Assembly (NCBI GenBank): GCA_002794735.1
Contig: NBAZ01000035.1
Coordinates: forward strand, 59,940-123,939
Length of the DNA: 64,000 bases
DNA from: Pyrrhoderma lamaoense
Taxonomy: Eukaryota > Basidiomycota > Agaricomycetes > Hymenochaetales > Hymenochaetaceae
Reading direction: 5' to 3'
A program made the translations under genes and the position numbers. Numbering within the stretch: position 1 is the first letter of the stretch; each line of letters begins with the position of its first letter. Below are positions 12,762 through 25,247 of this stretch, in pieces. The notes under the pieces were generated by a model that was not told the DNA's origin, did not search any database, and saw only the letters and a list, made by a program, of their open reading frames with translations.

Positions 12762-13803
12762 TTACTCGTATCTACAAATAATCGAAGACTGACTCACATT
12801 ATATATTATATAAGATTGCTTGTCCGCTGATACAGATCGTAAAATGTAGTATCTAACACCGAGAAGTAATCCAAAGGAGCAGAATATAGAGCTTTCGACC
12901 ATTCCAATGCTCCAGAACCAGCTGAGAATTCCTGACCATATTGGAAGAGCTGCCAAGAGGACTAATCGAGATAATTCTGGAGCATAAATTGAAAAAGTAA
13001 CTCTTCCTACTTTGAGATCTCCATTGACATCTGCGCAGTCTTGAGCCTATTTTGCGAAATGAGTTAGATCAACAAGACATTACAGGTGAATTTACTTGCA
13101 TGTATTGTAGATAAGAGAGCTAAGGAGCTACAAATGATCGAACATCGCGTAGCATAGTCGAGAGTTGGGGAACCACCTATAGATACCATATAAGTATGAG
13201 GTATACCATTACCTTATTAATGAGCACTCTTACCCATAACAACGGTAGAACCAACTTCAAAAGATACGTAACCAAGTACACACAAGAAGCTCTTTCCAAA
13301 CCAATGAGAAGATAGTTCAACTTCATTGTGCATTATAGCCACGAGTGTAAAAGCGACACTTGAAGCTACAGTCGTAGCTCCATAGAAGCATGATACTGCA
13401 ATACAAATCGGGACGATAGCCCAACGCAAGATAACGGCGTCAGTCTGGGATATGAATCCTAAAGGTATTGGACGCCAAGGATGATTAATAGCATCTTCTT
13501 GTATTGTTTTGTACTGGTTTGAAATATTGTACTGGATAAGATGTATCCAAGTCCAGAATATGCCTTGAAAAAACTGAGAACAGGATGCGACTGGGGCAGT
13601 TATGCTTGCAAAAATAGTCTATGTCAGATTTGTCTTATTAGCGTACACAAGGATAGGGTATGCTGAGAAAATCCTACAATTGGCAACATTATAGTCTTAA
13701 AGTCAGAATATGAAAAGAGAAATAGTATATATCCGTAACAATAGGCTTCTGAGACACATTTACATAGATTATGGAATGTCTTTACTAGTATAGGGTAGAA
13801 CAT
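12762..13803 (-). CDS. UbiA-family prenyltransferase (integral membrane)
   Basis: Predicted exons on the minus strand: 13803-13678, 13618-13234, 13176-13100, 13046-12798, plus a short end (stop at 12762 or 12741), about 280-290 residues. The start ATG 13803 gives MFYPILVKTFHNL, followed by the family segment FSYSDFKTIMLP. Motif 1 is NISNQ...QEDAINHPWRPIP, the fungal form of the first Asp-rich motif. Motif 2 is QDCADVNGDLKVGR, the second prenyl-diphosphate/Mg-binding motif. Hydrophobic segments lie between and after them. Known: UbiA enzymes move a prenyl chain from a diphosphate to an aromatic or other acceptor in membranes. The frame is intact across all exons. Its neighbour is an O-methyltransferase on the same strand 0.9 kb upstream, which suggests a joint pathway. 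The substrate cannot be told. Confidence 0.87.
13047..13099 (-). other. Predicted GC-AG intron in the UbiA gene
   Basis: Only a GC donor (GCAAGT at 13099) joins exon ...STIH to AQDCADVNGD in the right frame. The nearby GT (GTAAAT) would give a shifted and unlike protein. The acceptor is AAAATAG. GCAAGT is the usual strong context of GC donors. Length is 53 nt, like the other introns of the gene. Confidence 0.7.
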
Positions 13804-14726
13804 GATACAGTGTTGTATAGTGCAATGGAGTTATGAGCATGTACTCGATACACTGTATATATACTTAAGATTATCTTACTCTCGTTGGCATCTAGTAGCC
13901 CCCCCTCCCCCAAATCGAAACTGTATACAATCAAGCTATGACACTACTATTTTTTGGTAGCTAGCTTTCTCAGTACAGTTATAGGTCATAGTACAGTAGC
14001 CACCGGGGAGCTGGAAGGGACAGAGGCAACCTGTCATAATAGTACGACTGAAAGATCTGAAATCAATATGCACGGCCATATATCACATTTTACGTCCTTG
14101 TCAAAGTCATGTTAAGTCATTCTCTAGTAATAAATCAGTGACAAATAGAAAGGTTATCTACTAACATTTGAAAACATTGTTATACTACATACGCAATGAA
14201 ATTTGAAATGAATAACTGTTGAGCGCATTCTCGCCGATAATTACCGCTATATCAACTTCGGTACCCCATAAATCACTTAGGAATCAGAGAGAAAAACATG
14301 TCCCTAGATTTCGTCCAAGAACGCCGCTTTTCTGGAGAGAATTCTGACATGCTTGGCTGTAATTTATCGTGAAAGCTGTCTTGCTATAGATACTTTCTTT
14401 GACTTATTTGCTAATACATATACATTTTTCGTGAAGGATCAATTTCATGGCATATTTCATACATTTTGGAGTCAACTCCGACTTTAGAGATATCGAATTT
14501 GGCAGCACTCTGATCAGTAGTATAGTGAGGAAGGTATTCCGTGAAGCAGAGACGGAAAGATCTCAGCAGCTTTTCAGTTACCTGCTACATGTAGTAGATA
14601 CTTATTATGACTGATGATGTGAATGATGTGAATGAGAAATCAGCTTATAAGAAGTACGAATAAAGATCAATAGTGAGCATGATTTTCTGGAAAAAAGACT
14701 TGAACACCAACAGTTATCTCCACCAA
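13804..14726. other. Intergenic between UbiA and O-methyltransferase 1
   Basis: Upstream region of the UbiA gene and downstream region of OMT1. It is AT-rich with a short C-rich run near 13,900. No gene is recognised. Confidence 0.5.
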
Positions 14727-16488
14727 CTAAGCTGGCGCACAGATAAGACTAGGCCACCAAACATTACTAGCAGCGTTCTTTCGTACTTCTAGCAGTTTCC
14801 ACCCACTTTCTTCAATAATGTTCTTGAAGCTATCGATCGTCCGTTCACTCGCATTTAGTAGAGCTAGCATCTGTTAAAGGGGTTAGGATGATATGAAGGA
14901 GTTGACAAATTTCTAAATCTTTACCTGCATATCAACTGAGTAGGATAAAATGTTCGCCCCACCGAGATTCGGAAGTAAAGGATACGGGGGATTTGCGTCT
15001 TTATCGTATTACTGCCTTCCGCTTCGTGGCATGCATATTTCATAACGGAGTCGATTATAATCAATCGTGTATCCTTCTCAGATGCTGAGCGCAGATTCTT
15101 CATGATCTTGATGCAGTATTTGTCTGGCCAGTCATGCGTGATCATGCGCATCATAAACACTGCGGGAGGCTTCGATAAAGTCGGTTGAGGATCAAAGAAA
15201 CTCGTTCCTGTATTCGGTATATTTAAGGTTTGCTACTATATCGCTAGTGAGAAGAACGTACCTATGAATTGTACTTTGCGTTCTTCAATATGCGAAGGAA
15301 GTTCCGCACTCCAAAATGCCTCGGCTTCTTTTACAACAGGGGCTCGGTCTTCAATCACTATACGCAACTCTGGGAATGCCTTTGCGATTTCCAGACTAAC
15401 GTGCCCCTTCCCAGCTCCAACGTCTACTACAAGGGCGCCAGGTGGTAACAAACTCCAGTCAAACGCAGCGATTATTGCTTTGGGTGGGTATAACTTGTTA
15501 GTACTGGTCATGGTACTGGCGAATCGATCTCTACGGTATGAAGCCCGTTCGTCCCCTGAATCATAGTACTCCCAGTTATCCATTTTGATCCCAAGTGCAC
15601 GCTGTAAGCTCGTCTCATTTGGCTCTTCCGAGAATGCAACTTGAGGGTCCAAAAGTGTCTCTGGGAGGAATGACATAGCTTTGATGACCTCGTCAGCCCC
15701 ATAACCAGCAATAGCGGCCAGGCCCGAAGAATTCTTGTACTTTGTCGCGGAGCTATAACTTGATTTGTGATTATCACAGTGGAATATAAAGACTCAATAC
15801 TTACAAGTTCGGCTCTGAAGGGTCCTTTTTCGAGTCAAGCAGAGAAGATAGCAGATTATTGGAAAAAACATTAGGAGACACCTCATTGAACCAATGATTT
15901 GTAGCGAGGAAACGGAGCACGCGAGCTTCATAGTAGCGTGAGCAGTTATCTTTGAGAAATAGTCGTATCATACGAACATAACTTCTTTGGATCGATTGGA
16001 GAGGTGCACCTTTTGCAAATCTCATTCACGTGTAAACCCTACGAAAAAAGGTTTTACGTAGGTATTGAAAGGATTATTTCATCAAGAAGCGGACTTACTG
16101 TTGGCCCTGCAGCTCTAAGAATCTCTGCAACATTTGCTGCCTCGACGATGCCAAGAGCAGCGGGTAGTGAGGACTACGTACAAGTGTGTCACAATTAGTT
16201 TCTTTCCTTGGGCCGAAAACAGTAAATTTGGCGTACCCTGAAAGCCATTGTTGCTAGTGTTGTCGGTGGTGATTGCAGTGTCGCGATAAGCTGAAAAGCA
16301 GCAGCAACAGCGATGTTCGTATTACTCGTAACTACAAAATGATTCCTTATGCCATCTGGAGTAAATTCAGAGGGATCAATCGGATCGTTGAGTGAAGGAA
16401 ATTGTTTCCCTGTAGACTCGCAAACATTCAGAATAGAATCGATAGAGGTCGTAATGATGTCTCGGAGTGCTTTCAGTTCCTCAGTCAT
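14727..16488 (-). CDS. O-methyltransferase 1 (COMT-type, SAM-dependent)
   Basis: The start at 16488 (MTEELKALRDIITTSID) matches the start of OMT2. Exons run through a helical dimerisation part (RVLRFLATNHWFNEVSP), the SAM-binding glycine motif VVDVGAGKGHVSLE (about 15,430-15,390), the active-site segment THDWPDK with the likely catalytic His (about 15,130), and the end NVWWPSLICAPA. Known: this family (Methyltransf_2) methylates phenolic or other hydroxyls. The frame changes by one base near 15,000-15,003: GSNTIK is followed in the next frame by DANPPYPLLPNLGG. This is a single-base deletion in an A run relative to OMT2 and the family. It may be a sequencing error or a disabling lesion. OMT1 is divergent from OMT2, and the two are clearly paralogues. 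Confidence 0.85.
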
Positions 16489-17242
16489 ATCGAGAAAGAG
16501 CAGATGTAGTAGATAGGGTTCATTGAGAGCAACCTGGTATTTATTCTATGACATTCTTAGAGATGCTTCTTCACAAAATCTAAAAAAGCGAGTAAAATCC
16601 CAGAAGGCTGACCAACACCGAGAATCGGGCCCCGACGTCGTCATGATACATCCTACTTTTCACCAGTCTAGTGCCCAGAACCGTCAATCAGTATTATCAC
16701 GGGTCATAATAAGGCGTTAAACATGCTTGAGTCTGAGAAATAGTGAACGTTTGAGGCAAAAACCGCTGTATTGGCAATACCCGATGGAAATATATTTTTG
16801 CCTTCATTTGGCTTACTAATTTATTATATAATAAAAATGATGGCTATGTTATCCTGCTTATTATGGGCTTGCCGATCATAAACAATTGTACGTTGCATAT
16901 ATTACACAAGTTCCTATTGTCCTTCTCTTCTGAAAGAAGTTTATCAGACTAAAACATACTTATATGCCTAAGCTCATCGCTCAGAAGCTAGTCTTTTTAT
17001 CTGAACTTACTCAGAAGAGCAGCTGGCCCATATGTTTCGCCATCACTGATTCAAGAGTTTTCTTCGGTCTTTTACTTTATCAAAAGAAGCCGTGTATTAT
17101 TTTAGCTTTTATCTTTCCCAGGTGCATTCGATTCTGATATATTCTCATGATACACGCATATCCAAGTCTACTACCCCCTCCCAGGTCTATCTATCCTGCA
17201 TCACTCCATCAACGCCAACCATTTCTGAGAGTCGCAGTAGAG
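16489..17242. promoter_or_regulatory. Shared upstream region of the divergent O-methyltransferase pair
   Basis: About 750 bp separate the two start codons, which point away from each other, so both promoters must lie here unless one is further off. No binding site is recognised with confidence. AT-rich stretches near 16,800-16,840 could be core promoter sequence, but this is only a guess. Confidence 0.4.
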
Positions 17243-19024
17243 ATGACCAGTGAACTGAAAGCTCTTCGAGACATAATCAACTCTTCTATAGACAATATTA
17301 TCTCCCTTTGCGAGTCAGCGGGAAAAGAGTTTCCGTCTCTCAATAAACCAGTAGAAAGCTCTGAGTTCGAGCCAGATGGGATTAGGAGTCATCCTATCGT
17401 GGCAAAACATATAACTTTGATTGTTTCTGCAGCATCTCAACTCATTGCGACTGTACAACAACCTCCGAAAACACTGACTGTCTCAGCATATGCAGTAAGC
17501 CATCAGCTCATTATTCCTACATGAAGCATAAGACTTCTCATGACCCGTCTAGACTACTCTCCCTGCGGCACTGAGCATTGTTGAAGAAATTAACGTTGCT
17601 GAGATAATCAGACCTGCAGGGACAAAGGTCATTGTTTATGACTGTAACAGTATAAACATGCAATAACAATATATAATGCACTAGGGTATGCACGTTAAAG
17701 AGATAGCAGCTAAAAGCCACGTTAAAGTGGACACCGTAAAGCTTGGTATTCGAATATCTCTTTGCATCATTCACTTTGCTTTTTAACCTTGTCGAAGCCC
17801 GAATACTACGCTTTCTAGCTACCAATCATTGGTTCAAGGAGGTATCACCGGACGTATATACACATAATCTCCTATCGTCCCTACTTGATACTATGAAGGA
17901 TAATTCATCTCCGGATTTGTGGGTACCTAAATTTAGCACTCTGCTTTCGCACTCTTATCAAGCTCTAGCTATCAAACGAAACACAAGAATTCTAATGGTC
18001 TGGCCGCTATTGCCGGTTTTGGTGGAGACGAAGTGATGAAGGCAATTGGCAGTCTGAAGTCCACAATTCTGGACCCCCAAACTTCCTTTTCTGATGGTAT
18101 TAGTGAAGCAGCTTTCCAACGAGGCATTGGCACTCCGTTAGACATTTGGTCGTACTATGACTCTGGTGACAAGCTAGCTACATACCGTAGAAGCCGTTTC
18201 AATGCTGTAATGAGCGGCGCAAATAGACTACAATCTCCTGAATCAATCATCACTATGTTCGACTGGTCATCCATCCCTCCTGGTGGGCTGATTGTCGATG
18301 TCGGTGGTGGAAAGGGGCACGTCTCTCTTGAGCTTGCCAAGGCATTTTCTAATCTGCGCTTTATAATCGAGGATAGGGAGCTCGTCATAAAAGAAGCTAA
18401 ACTATACTGGGAGACAAACCTTCCTAATTATGTTCTACAGGGAAAGGTTCGATTCATTGGTATGTATAGATAACATCGTTTCAATCAAGCCAGGTGGAGT
18501 ACTCAATATACTGTTGATAAGATCTGGACTTCTTTGAGCCTCACCCACCTCTGCCACAAGTACCGGACGTATTTTTACTACGGCAGATATTACATGACTG
18601 GTCGGATGCTTCGTGTGTGAAGCTACTCAAAAATCTCCGAGAGGTAGCAGGTCCGAATACAAAATTAGTTATAATAGACAACATCATCGAAACTTCCTGT
18701 GAGGGCCCATGAGTCTTAACGTCACTAACGGCAAGAATAAAACCCCTATAGCACCGTATCCACTTCTCCCTAATATGGGTGTTGCAAACGTCCTTTCTTA
18801 TATGACCGACCTTGTGGTAAGGTTCTTTCGTCTCTCTACCGTTTACCGATAGTTTTCATAATACATGTGCCAAGGTCCTTGCCTGTCTCAATGGGAGCGA
18901 GCGAACAATCTACGGCTTTGACAGTATCATCAGAGAAAGTGGTTGGGAGCTAGCCGAAGTCAGAGTGGACTCTAGTAATACATCCTGGTGGCCAAGTATT
19001 ATATGCTATCCTACGACCCAGTAA
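17243..19024 (+). CDS. O-methyltransferase 2 (COMT-type, SAM-dependent)
   Basis: ATG 17243 (MTSELKALRDIINSSID) is preferred to the in-frame ATG at 17147 because it matches OMT1. Exons: 17243 to about 17493, about 17555-17629, about 17692-17747 (GMHVKEIAAK), about 17798 onward (RILRFLATNHWFKEVSP), then the SAM motif LIVDVGGGKGHVSLE (about 18,288-18,330). After an intron come LLRQILHDWSD with the likely catalytic His and the last exon ending TSWWPSIICYPTTQ, stop 19024. One base is missing near 18,708 in a C run: CEGP is followed in the next frame by MSLNV. Function, by family: SAM-dependent O-methylation of a small molecule. With OMT1 and UbiA it forms a plausible three-gene metabolic group. 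Confidence 0.85.
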
Positions 19025-20209
19025 CTTGATATGTAACCCGAGGTATTTCTATACTAAATAGATAAGCAAGATAAGGCTATCCTAGCTCATAGTGATGATT
19101 GTACTGTTAAGGTATATGAGTCAAAGATCAAGCTAGATGAGTCGAACGCAATAAGACATCTTGCCCAAAGACTAGTCCGCGGCGAGCTAAGCTTTGTGCT
19201 GTTTCTCTGCTAGTGGAGGACCGGGAAATCTGAAGCATCATGAATCATTCAGGTATCGCGAAATGACGACTCTGACGGGTCTTGTCGTCATTTTGCTCCC
19301 CTTGTTAGTAAGAGAGACATATCTCAACCGTAAACAGGACGGTTAGTACTGTTATAGCCTTTGTCTTAGACGAGACTTTTCTGAATTAATTGTCATCTTC
19401 GTATCAGCGCCGGCAGTGATCACATAGAAAGTGAGAGTAACGGAAGAGGTAGAGCCCGACCAAAGGAGACTGAGCACCATCTTGTCAGTAGCGTACGTAC
19501 ACAATGTCCTCCAATTACCCTATCACTTCGAGTCCCTGCCAAGTGACAACCCAACACGCCATCTTCTAACGATAGTACGACTGCCTCGTAACTCGAAGGA
19601 ATCCGACCCAGCGGGAGAAATACAAGAATACCTCAGCATGACATGACAAGTACGAACTTACTGGAGCTCCGGGACAGACTACACATGACAACCTGAGGAT
19701 AAGTTGACTTGCGAAGTGCTTTCGGTAGCTTTGTAATCATATGTGATCCGGTCAAACGTTCTTAAATACTATATTTAGAAATGATCGATCGTATTTCATG
19801 ACACTAATCTAATAGCCGGCCCCGATCCTCGGTTTTCAGGGTCCGCACAATGTGCATACTTTCTTGACTGTCAATACTGGTTTAGATGTTGATTTTTCTT
19901 GTTAAAGTACGACTTTAGTTAATGGTGGATGATTTGATAGGATATTGTTTGCTTCAGTGCTAGGTTTGTTAGACAACAATGTTCGATAGGATAATCAATT
20001 CGGGGTTATCGCCAACCTTGGAAACACATAAATAGTCTGACATACACTATCAGTTGCGGCGCTGTTACCAGACGCATTTTTTATGATTGCCTTGGTCTTT
20101 ATTTCCTATAATGTTTTTCCGGCCAATCGGCTACTTTACCAAAAGCACAGCTGTCGTTTAACTTTTTTTCTTAAAAGTTCCCCTTCTCATCGTTTATGTC
20201 ACTGCCGCT
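19025..20209. other. Intergenic, nothing recognised
   Basis: A 71-codon open frame at 19,431-19,646 resembles nothing known to me. No repeat boundary or RNA gene was seen. The last part contains the upstream region of the DUF6533-type gene. Confidence 0.5.
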
Positions 20210-21982
20210 ATGGCGTCGCAGGAAGACCTTGAGCTCGCCATCCAGCTAGTGAAGGCGGGTAGGATTCCTCTCTTAACGAGTCGTAAGTCCTTTCACAATA
20301 TGCATCGAGGCTTGGCTTTGATTAGTATGACGTTCTGGCGCAGCCCCTTCGCTTACCTGGGCTCTGATGGACTACCGTAAGTCACCTTTTTTCTACCCCT
20401 GGCACTAGTCCCTTACCTGTTCTGTGATGTAATTACACTAGTGATTACACTTGAAGATGAGGTTCGAAGCATAGTTTAATAAGAAACTGTTTGTGTGTCT
20501 AACGCAGATTCTGGATTAGATCAGATATGTCTGGGTAAGTATATGAGTGCCTAATATTGATGGTAACGATTGACTGTTTTTACGATAGCCAGGAAAGCTG
20601 AATTTTGGGAAAATCATGTTCTTCTTGGTATGTTAAAGTCTACCATCCAAGAATTAGCAATTTCTAATTTATGTATTGTGGTTAAAGATTCGGTATTATC
20701 CCATTGCTCTGGCCTTCTTCGATGTAGCACAAATCCACTCTTTTTCGAAGTTTTACCCGAGTCTCTCAGTGTGAGGGTCTACTTAACTTCATTCGTCTGT
20801 TTCGATGTTTCTGATATCTGGTATTTCTAGATGTGTGGCAATGGATTGTATCATCCGTGTTGTTGGCGCAATAGCTCTTTGGTCTGTTGAAATTGTTATG
20901 CAACTTCGTATATATGTTATCTATCGCTGTTCCAAACGCGTTCGTATAACTCCATTTATCTCTTTGGAAAGTGATATAACTCACATGTTATATGTCACGT
21001 ACAATAGATTGCTCTCTTCAATGCTACGCTCTTCTTGCTTTCAATCGCTGCCTTTATGTGGATTCTCATCCATAATACCGAGAAACGTGCTGCAGTGATA
21101 TCTAGTGCAAAGAAACTCCCCATCCCCGGTTGCCCGTCTATACATACAGGTATTGAGTGGGCACAGTGGGTTCCTGGTATGTGTTTCTCCTTGTTTCGCA
21201 TGTTCTATTTCTTACATATCATCCATATGTATATTTCGAACAAAAGCCACGATATTTGAAGGGATTTTATTTGCATTCGCGTTGTTCCGATCTTTACGAA
21301 CGATGGCTTCCCGCATGCAGACTAGCAAGTTCATGCGCAACTCACTCTGGACTGTCGTTCTCCAAGATAACTTACTCTACTTCTTCGGGTACGTGTATTT
21401 AAGCTCCTTACTTCTATGAGAGCATATTTGGGTTAATTAAAACTTAACATTAGGGTGTCAGTCTTGCTCGTCTTGAACAACTTGATGGTCGTCGTACGTG
21501 CTCTTCTTCTGATTGTAGATTTCCTATAACGTATGTTTTGAATGTTTAGCAAAGCGTATCGCATATCCCATGGTTTAGTTACGGGTACGTACTGATAAAC
21601 ATCCTCTGTGCACTCAGTGTCTCATTCTAGACGAATATCCAGCCCGTTTCACGTTGCAATGGGCATCATGACATCACGAATGCTCCTTCATCTTTATAAA
21701 GCCGCCGCCAAGGGACGTGTGATGTGCTCAGACGGGAACAAATCAGGAATGTACGCACACTATGATTTCGCGGGTCATGAAGAGGATATGTCTGCCACAT
21801 TAACGGAAATCGGATACGCTACGAATCTCATGAGCACCGAAACGACAGCGATGAATCTGACACAACAGGAGGAGGATGAACTCAACTCCGACACACTTAC
21901 GCCGAAAGACTCGGATGTTATTGAGATGAAGAAATTACCCGAGTGGAGAAGAAATGATAAAGGCAAAGATGTGGAGATATAG
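20210..21982 (+). CDS. DUF6533-type multi-pass membrane protein
   Basis: Start ATG 20210 (MASQEDLELAIQLVKAG). Short exons joined by roughly 50-100 nt introns encode MDYLITLEDEVRS and FWIRSD, the signature of the basidiomycete DUF6533 domain. After RYYPIALAFFDV come further hydrophobic segments: DCIIRVVGAIALWSVEIVM, IALFNATLFLLSIAAFMWIL, TIFEGILFAFALFRSL and LLYFFG. A charged cytosolic-type tail ends at TAG 21982. All exons join without frame breaks, so the gene looks functional. About seven membrane spans are likely. Family function is not known; a receptor or transporter role would be speculation. Its neighbour on the right is an unrelated DUF6534-type pair. Confidence 0.8.
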
Positions 21983-22454
21983 CTTTTTTGTTGGTTAACT
22001 TATTTGATGTATCATCTGTATATTAGACCTGTGGAATATTCTCTATTGTAATACTTGTATGGGGCTTTCATTATAGTTTTTCTTTCTTTCTTTTTGCTGT
22101 TCATTGCTTTGATATTTGTGACCTTGTTATGTTATGATATAACCTATCCGTTGTTTTAACGACGTGGACTACACGTTATATTGTGGTATACAAGTACAAT
22201 TTGCTACATAACCTCAAACGGAATCTGATTAAATTAAGAAGTCTACGATACTTGTAATTATAAGGATAATACTAATATGTATATTATACAAACAAGAAGT
22301 TAGTGAAAGATCGTACTGGTGAACTAACGTCCAGTCTTTATACTGATATGCTAGAAATGTCAATGTCCATTAAGCATCTATAAGCGTATAAACTCTATGT
22401 ATCCCTCTCCTTGTAAAAACCTCAGTTGACCTTGAATTATCTGTATTCAATATT
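21983..22454. other. Intergenic between convergent membrane-protein genes
   Basis: Shared 3' flank of the DUF6533-type gene and the DUF6534-type pseudogene. A TC-rich stretch near 22,075-22,105 and AT-rich sequence are present. Part resembles the 3' flank of DUF6534 copy B (about 27,380-27,420). Confidence 0.45.
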
Positions 22455-22737
22455 CTAACGGGTGCATATCGCCATCAACCAAGTCACCGTTTCCCTTTGC
22501 ACCTTTACAGCTCTTGTAACATCTCCTAGCCTAGCAGTATTTATTGCTCGAGCATACGAGTCATCCGCATATGTGATATACGACTGATTACTCGTAGAAT
22601 GTGGTTGTTTCTTCCTTGGTGCGAGCTTAACTCGGCTATTAAATACTACTAGCAACGAGTTGGAGTATAACTTCGTTAACACCAATGCTACACACACATA
22701 ATAGAGATCTTGAGGATGAGTCAGGAACAGGATTATA

Positions 22738-22763
22738 CAGTCGAAGACCTCGAAATGCATAAG
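22738..22763 (+). repeat. Left terminal inverted repeat of the pogo-like element
   Basis: 26 bp, starting CAGTCGAAGACCT. It pairs with 25,248-25,273 with a single mismatch (C versus T at position 14). Confidence 0.93.
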
Positions 22764-22853
22764 TCGGTTCGCGAAAAATCGTATGCATTAAGATATCGTA
22801 TGCAATACTATATGTAACATAGAAGTGTGACACGAGTGACTAAGTATTACAAA

Positions 22854-25011
22854 TCAAAAAAAATCATCAAGTGACCTCTGTTTTAGGGAGGTTGTTTCCA
22901 CGCGAGACAGGTGAGCACGAAGTCGTTGAAGCTGTCTACCAAGCTCGACAACGGACACTCCATCTGCATCACAATGCTCAAGACTCAGCTTCTCGAGCTG
23001 CTCACAAAGCTTCATACCCTCTTTCAGGGTGACTTTCTCTTCATTCTGGCTTGGTTTTTCTTTGGTTTCATCAAGATCTGAATCAGTATCTGAGCGGTCA
23101 TTGTTATCTCTTCTTTCTTCTCCAAGGTTTTTCAAAGCTGTCTGGATGATCTCGGTGTCACCACCTGGAAAGTCATAAGGTAAAGTCAATGCTCTTCTTT
23201 CTTCAACAGGATCTAGTAGATCATCAAGAGTGGGCTTGCTGCCCCAGATTCTGTTGCGTTCTTCAAGATTATCGATTGAATTACTGATTTCTATCTCGGC
23301 TTCTTGAAGTTGGGAAATAGACTCTTTCTCTGGGGCACTTAATAATAAATCAGTACGTGTTTCTTTAATATTATCTTTACTTACACTGATGTATAATTTT
23401 TCATTAATTGTCGCACAGAGGTTACTGCTAATTCGGTATCTTGCTCTTGTCTAAAAACTGCATCAAATACAGGTTTCCAGTCGTCATAGTTATACTGATT
23501 CTGTAGTAGCTTTTGAAGTTTTTTCTCAACTATCGGAGCTGGTATATCATCACGAGAAGCAAACTCAAGCATAAGATTCCATGCATCCTGATTGTGGAGA
23601 GGGTTTTGTAGGCTTTTTATGGTGCGTACTCAGTTTTTATAAGAAAAAACATGTAATTAACTCACCTTTCTTGTTCACCATTTATATTAGTATGTCGCCA
23701 ACAATTCCTACGTGTTTCTATTGTAATCTGCGCCCATGCTTCTTTCGCTAATAACATGATCTCAAGTTGTTTGATACCATAGATATTTTCTTCACCAATT
23801 TCATCTTTTTCGAGTGCTCGCAAACAGTATGCTTTTCGATACAATGCCTTGAAACATCTAATTATTCCGGCGTCAAGTGGTTGAACATATGAAGTCATAT
23901 TCCCAGCAAAAAACTCGATCCGTATGTTGGTTGGCTTGTAAGTAATTAAATGACCTTTGAAATTATCGAGCAAAAGAATAATCTTTCGATTTTGAGCGCA
24001 GAAAACTCGGTCTTGCTCTTGTATCCATCTTTTATGTATAAGTAAGTTTATCTTTATATTAAAATATTATTAAACTCACTCGTTAAAAAAAAAAGAATCC
24101 ATCCATGCGGTTTTGTTGTTACGGTAATAAAAACCTAACTCTGCTCCAGATTTTTTCCCAAAGTCTCGAGGACACTTTGATTTTCCAATGAAAAATATAG
24201 GCAGTGTCTCGGTGCCATCAGCATTACAAGCTAACCCAAGAGTAAGCCGAAATTTGCTTGCTTTTTTTCCTGCTAACTTTTTTGTAGCTAAACCTCTTGT
24301 CGGAGGTGCTCTATTTTTTTTATCAATATAAGTATATGATATATGAACAAGTTTTCTTACGCGCCAAGTAAGCCAGTTTCATCAAAATTCCACTGATCTT
24401 TTTTCTCGTACTCTGCTAAAATAACAGCTAGTCTTTTTCTCTCGACTTTCACAGCTTCTTCATCAACGGATCCAGCTTCGCCATGTTTTCGGTACTCTTT
24501 AATGCCATATCTGTGATAATTTTTATTATAGAATTTACTCTGAATAGAAAATGAAAGCATACGCTAGTTTAAACCCTTTAATCCATCCATCACTTCGAAG
24601 TTTCTCATTTTCAGGAACATCCATTGAAGATTCAAACTTTTCGCATTTCGCCATTAACATTGGGCCAGTAACCACTTCATTTTTCTGTTCCATATGCATA
24701 AACCAAAGATACAATGCTTTGTCAACATCAAGTCTTGTTACAATACAACGTTTTTTCTGATTGAGTGCATTTTGATTTTGTATGCATGCTAATGCATCTT
24801 TTTCTCTTCCTTGTTTTGAAAGATGGCGACTTAAAGATGACTGATCAAAGAAAAGAGCTCCTTCAATACACGTCGCAAAGTGTTGTACAATATCTTTATG
24901 TTTGAGATGTGGATTTGCATCAGCATATGCAACGACTTTAAGCCAGTCATTAAGATATAGACGTGATTTTTGTTGTGTAAGTTTGACCGCAGCAGTTTTT
25001 TGTAAAGGCAT
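22854..25011 (-). CDS. Pogo-like transposase (CENP-B HTH plus DDE_1 domain) with C-terminal PIP box
   Basis: Start ATG 25011 (MPLQKTAAVKLTQQKSR). Exon 1 carries the N-terminal HTH region and the CENP-B/Tc5-type HTH ending DGWIKGFKLA. The intron 24562-24511 joins to YGIKEYRKHGEAGSVDEEA. Catalytic acidic residues: NFDETGL (about 24,375), LLLDNFKGH (about 23,965) and VQPLDAGIIRCFK (about 23,880), a DD-D arrangement typical of DDE_1/pogo enzymes. Four further introns of about 50 nt, all GT-AG, keep the frame open to TGA 22854. The last eight residues, QRSLDDFF (22,857-22,880), fit the PCNA-interacting consensus QxxLxxFF. Known: Drosophila pogo transposase also binds PCNA. It acts in the nucleus, cutting at the inverted repeats and inserting at TA. 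Confidence 0.9.
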
Positions 25012-25189
25012 TTTGGTGAAAATTTCGTACGGATTTCATGTATATTAATATATTTTCTACATTCTTATCGATAACTTAGCTCAGGGTAAAAAAAATGTGT
25101 TATAATTACTCCATATAGATCGATGTCAAGATGCATATCAGTAAAAATTCATATGCATTATGCAATATCAGATTTCATGCATATATAAG

Positions 25190-25210
25190 CAGGCACCATA
25201 GTGGTGCCTG
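25190..25210. repeat. Perfect 9-bp hairpin inside the pogo-like element
   Basis: CAGGCACCA, three bases, then TGGTGCCTG, about 60 bp inside the right inverted repeat. It could be a transposase or host-protein site, or a cruciform; nothing more can be said. Confidence 0.6.
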
Positions 25211-25247
25211 TGTTTTTTAATGCATAATCATATTTATGCAAATTGAC

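Noticed and set aside
19431..19646. 71-codon open frame after OMT2
   Set aside because: No motif, no splice context, no duplicate to support it; best treated as chance.
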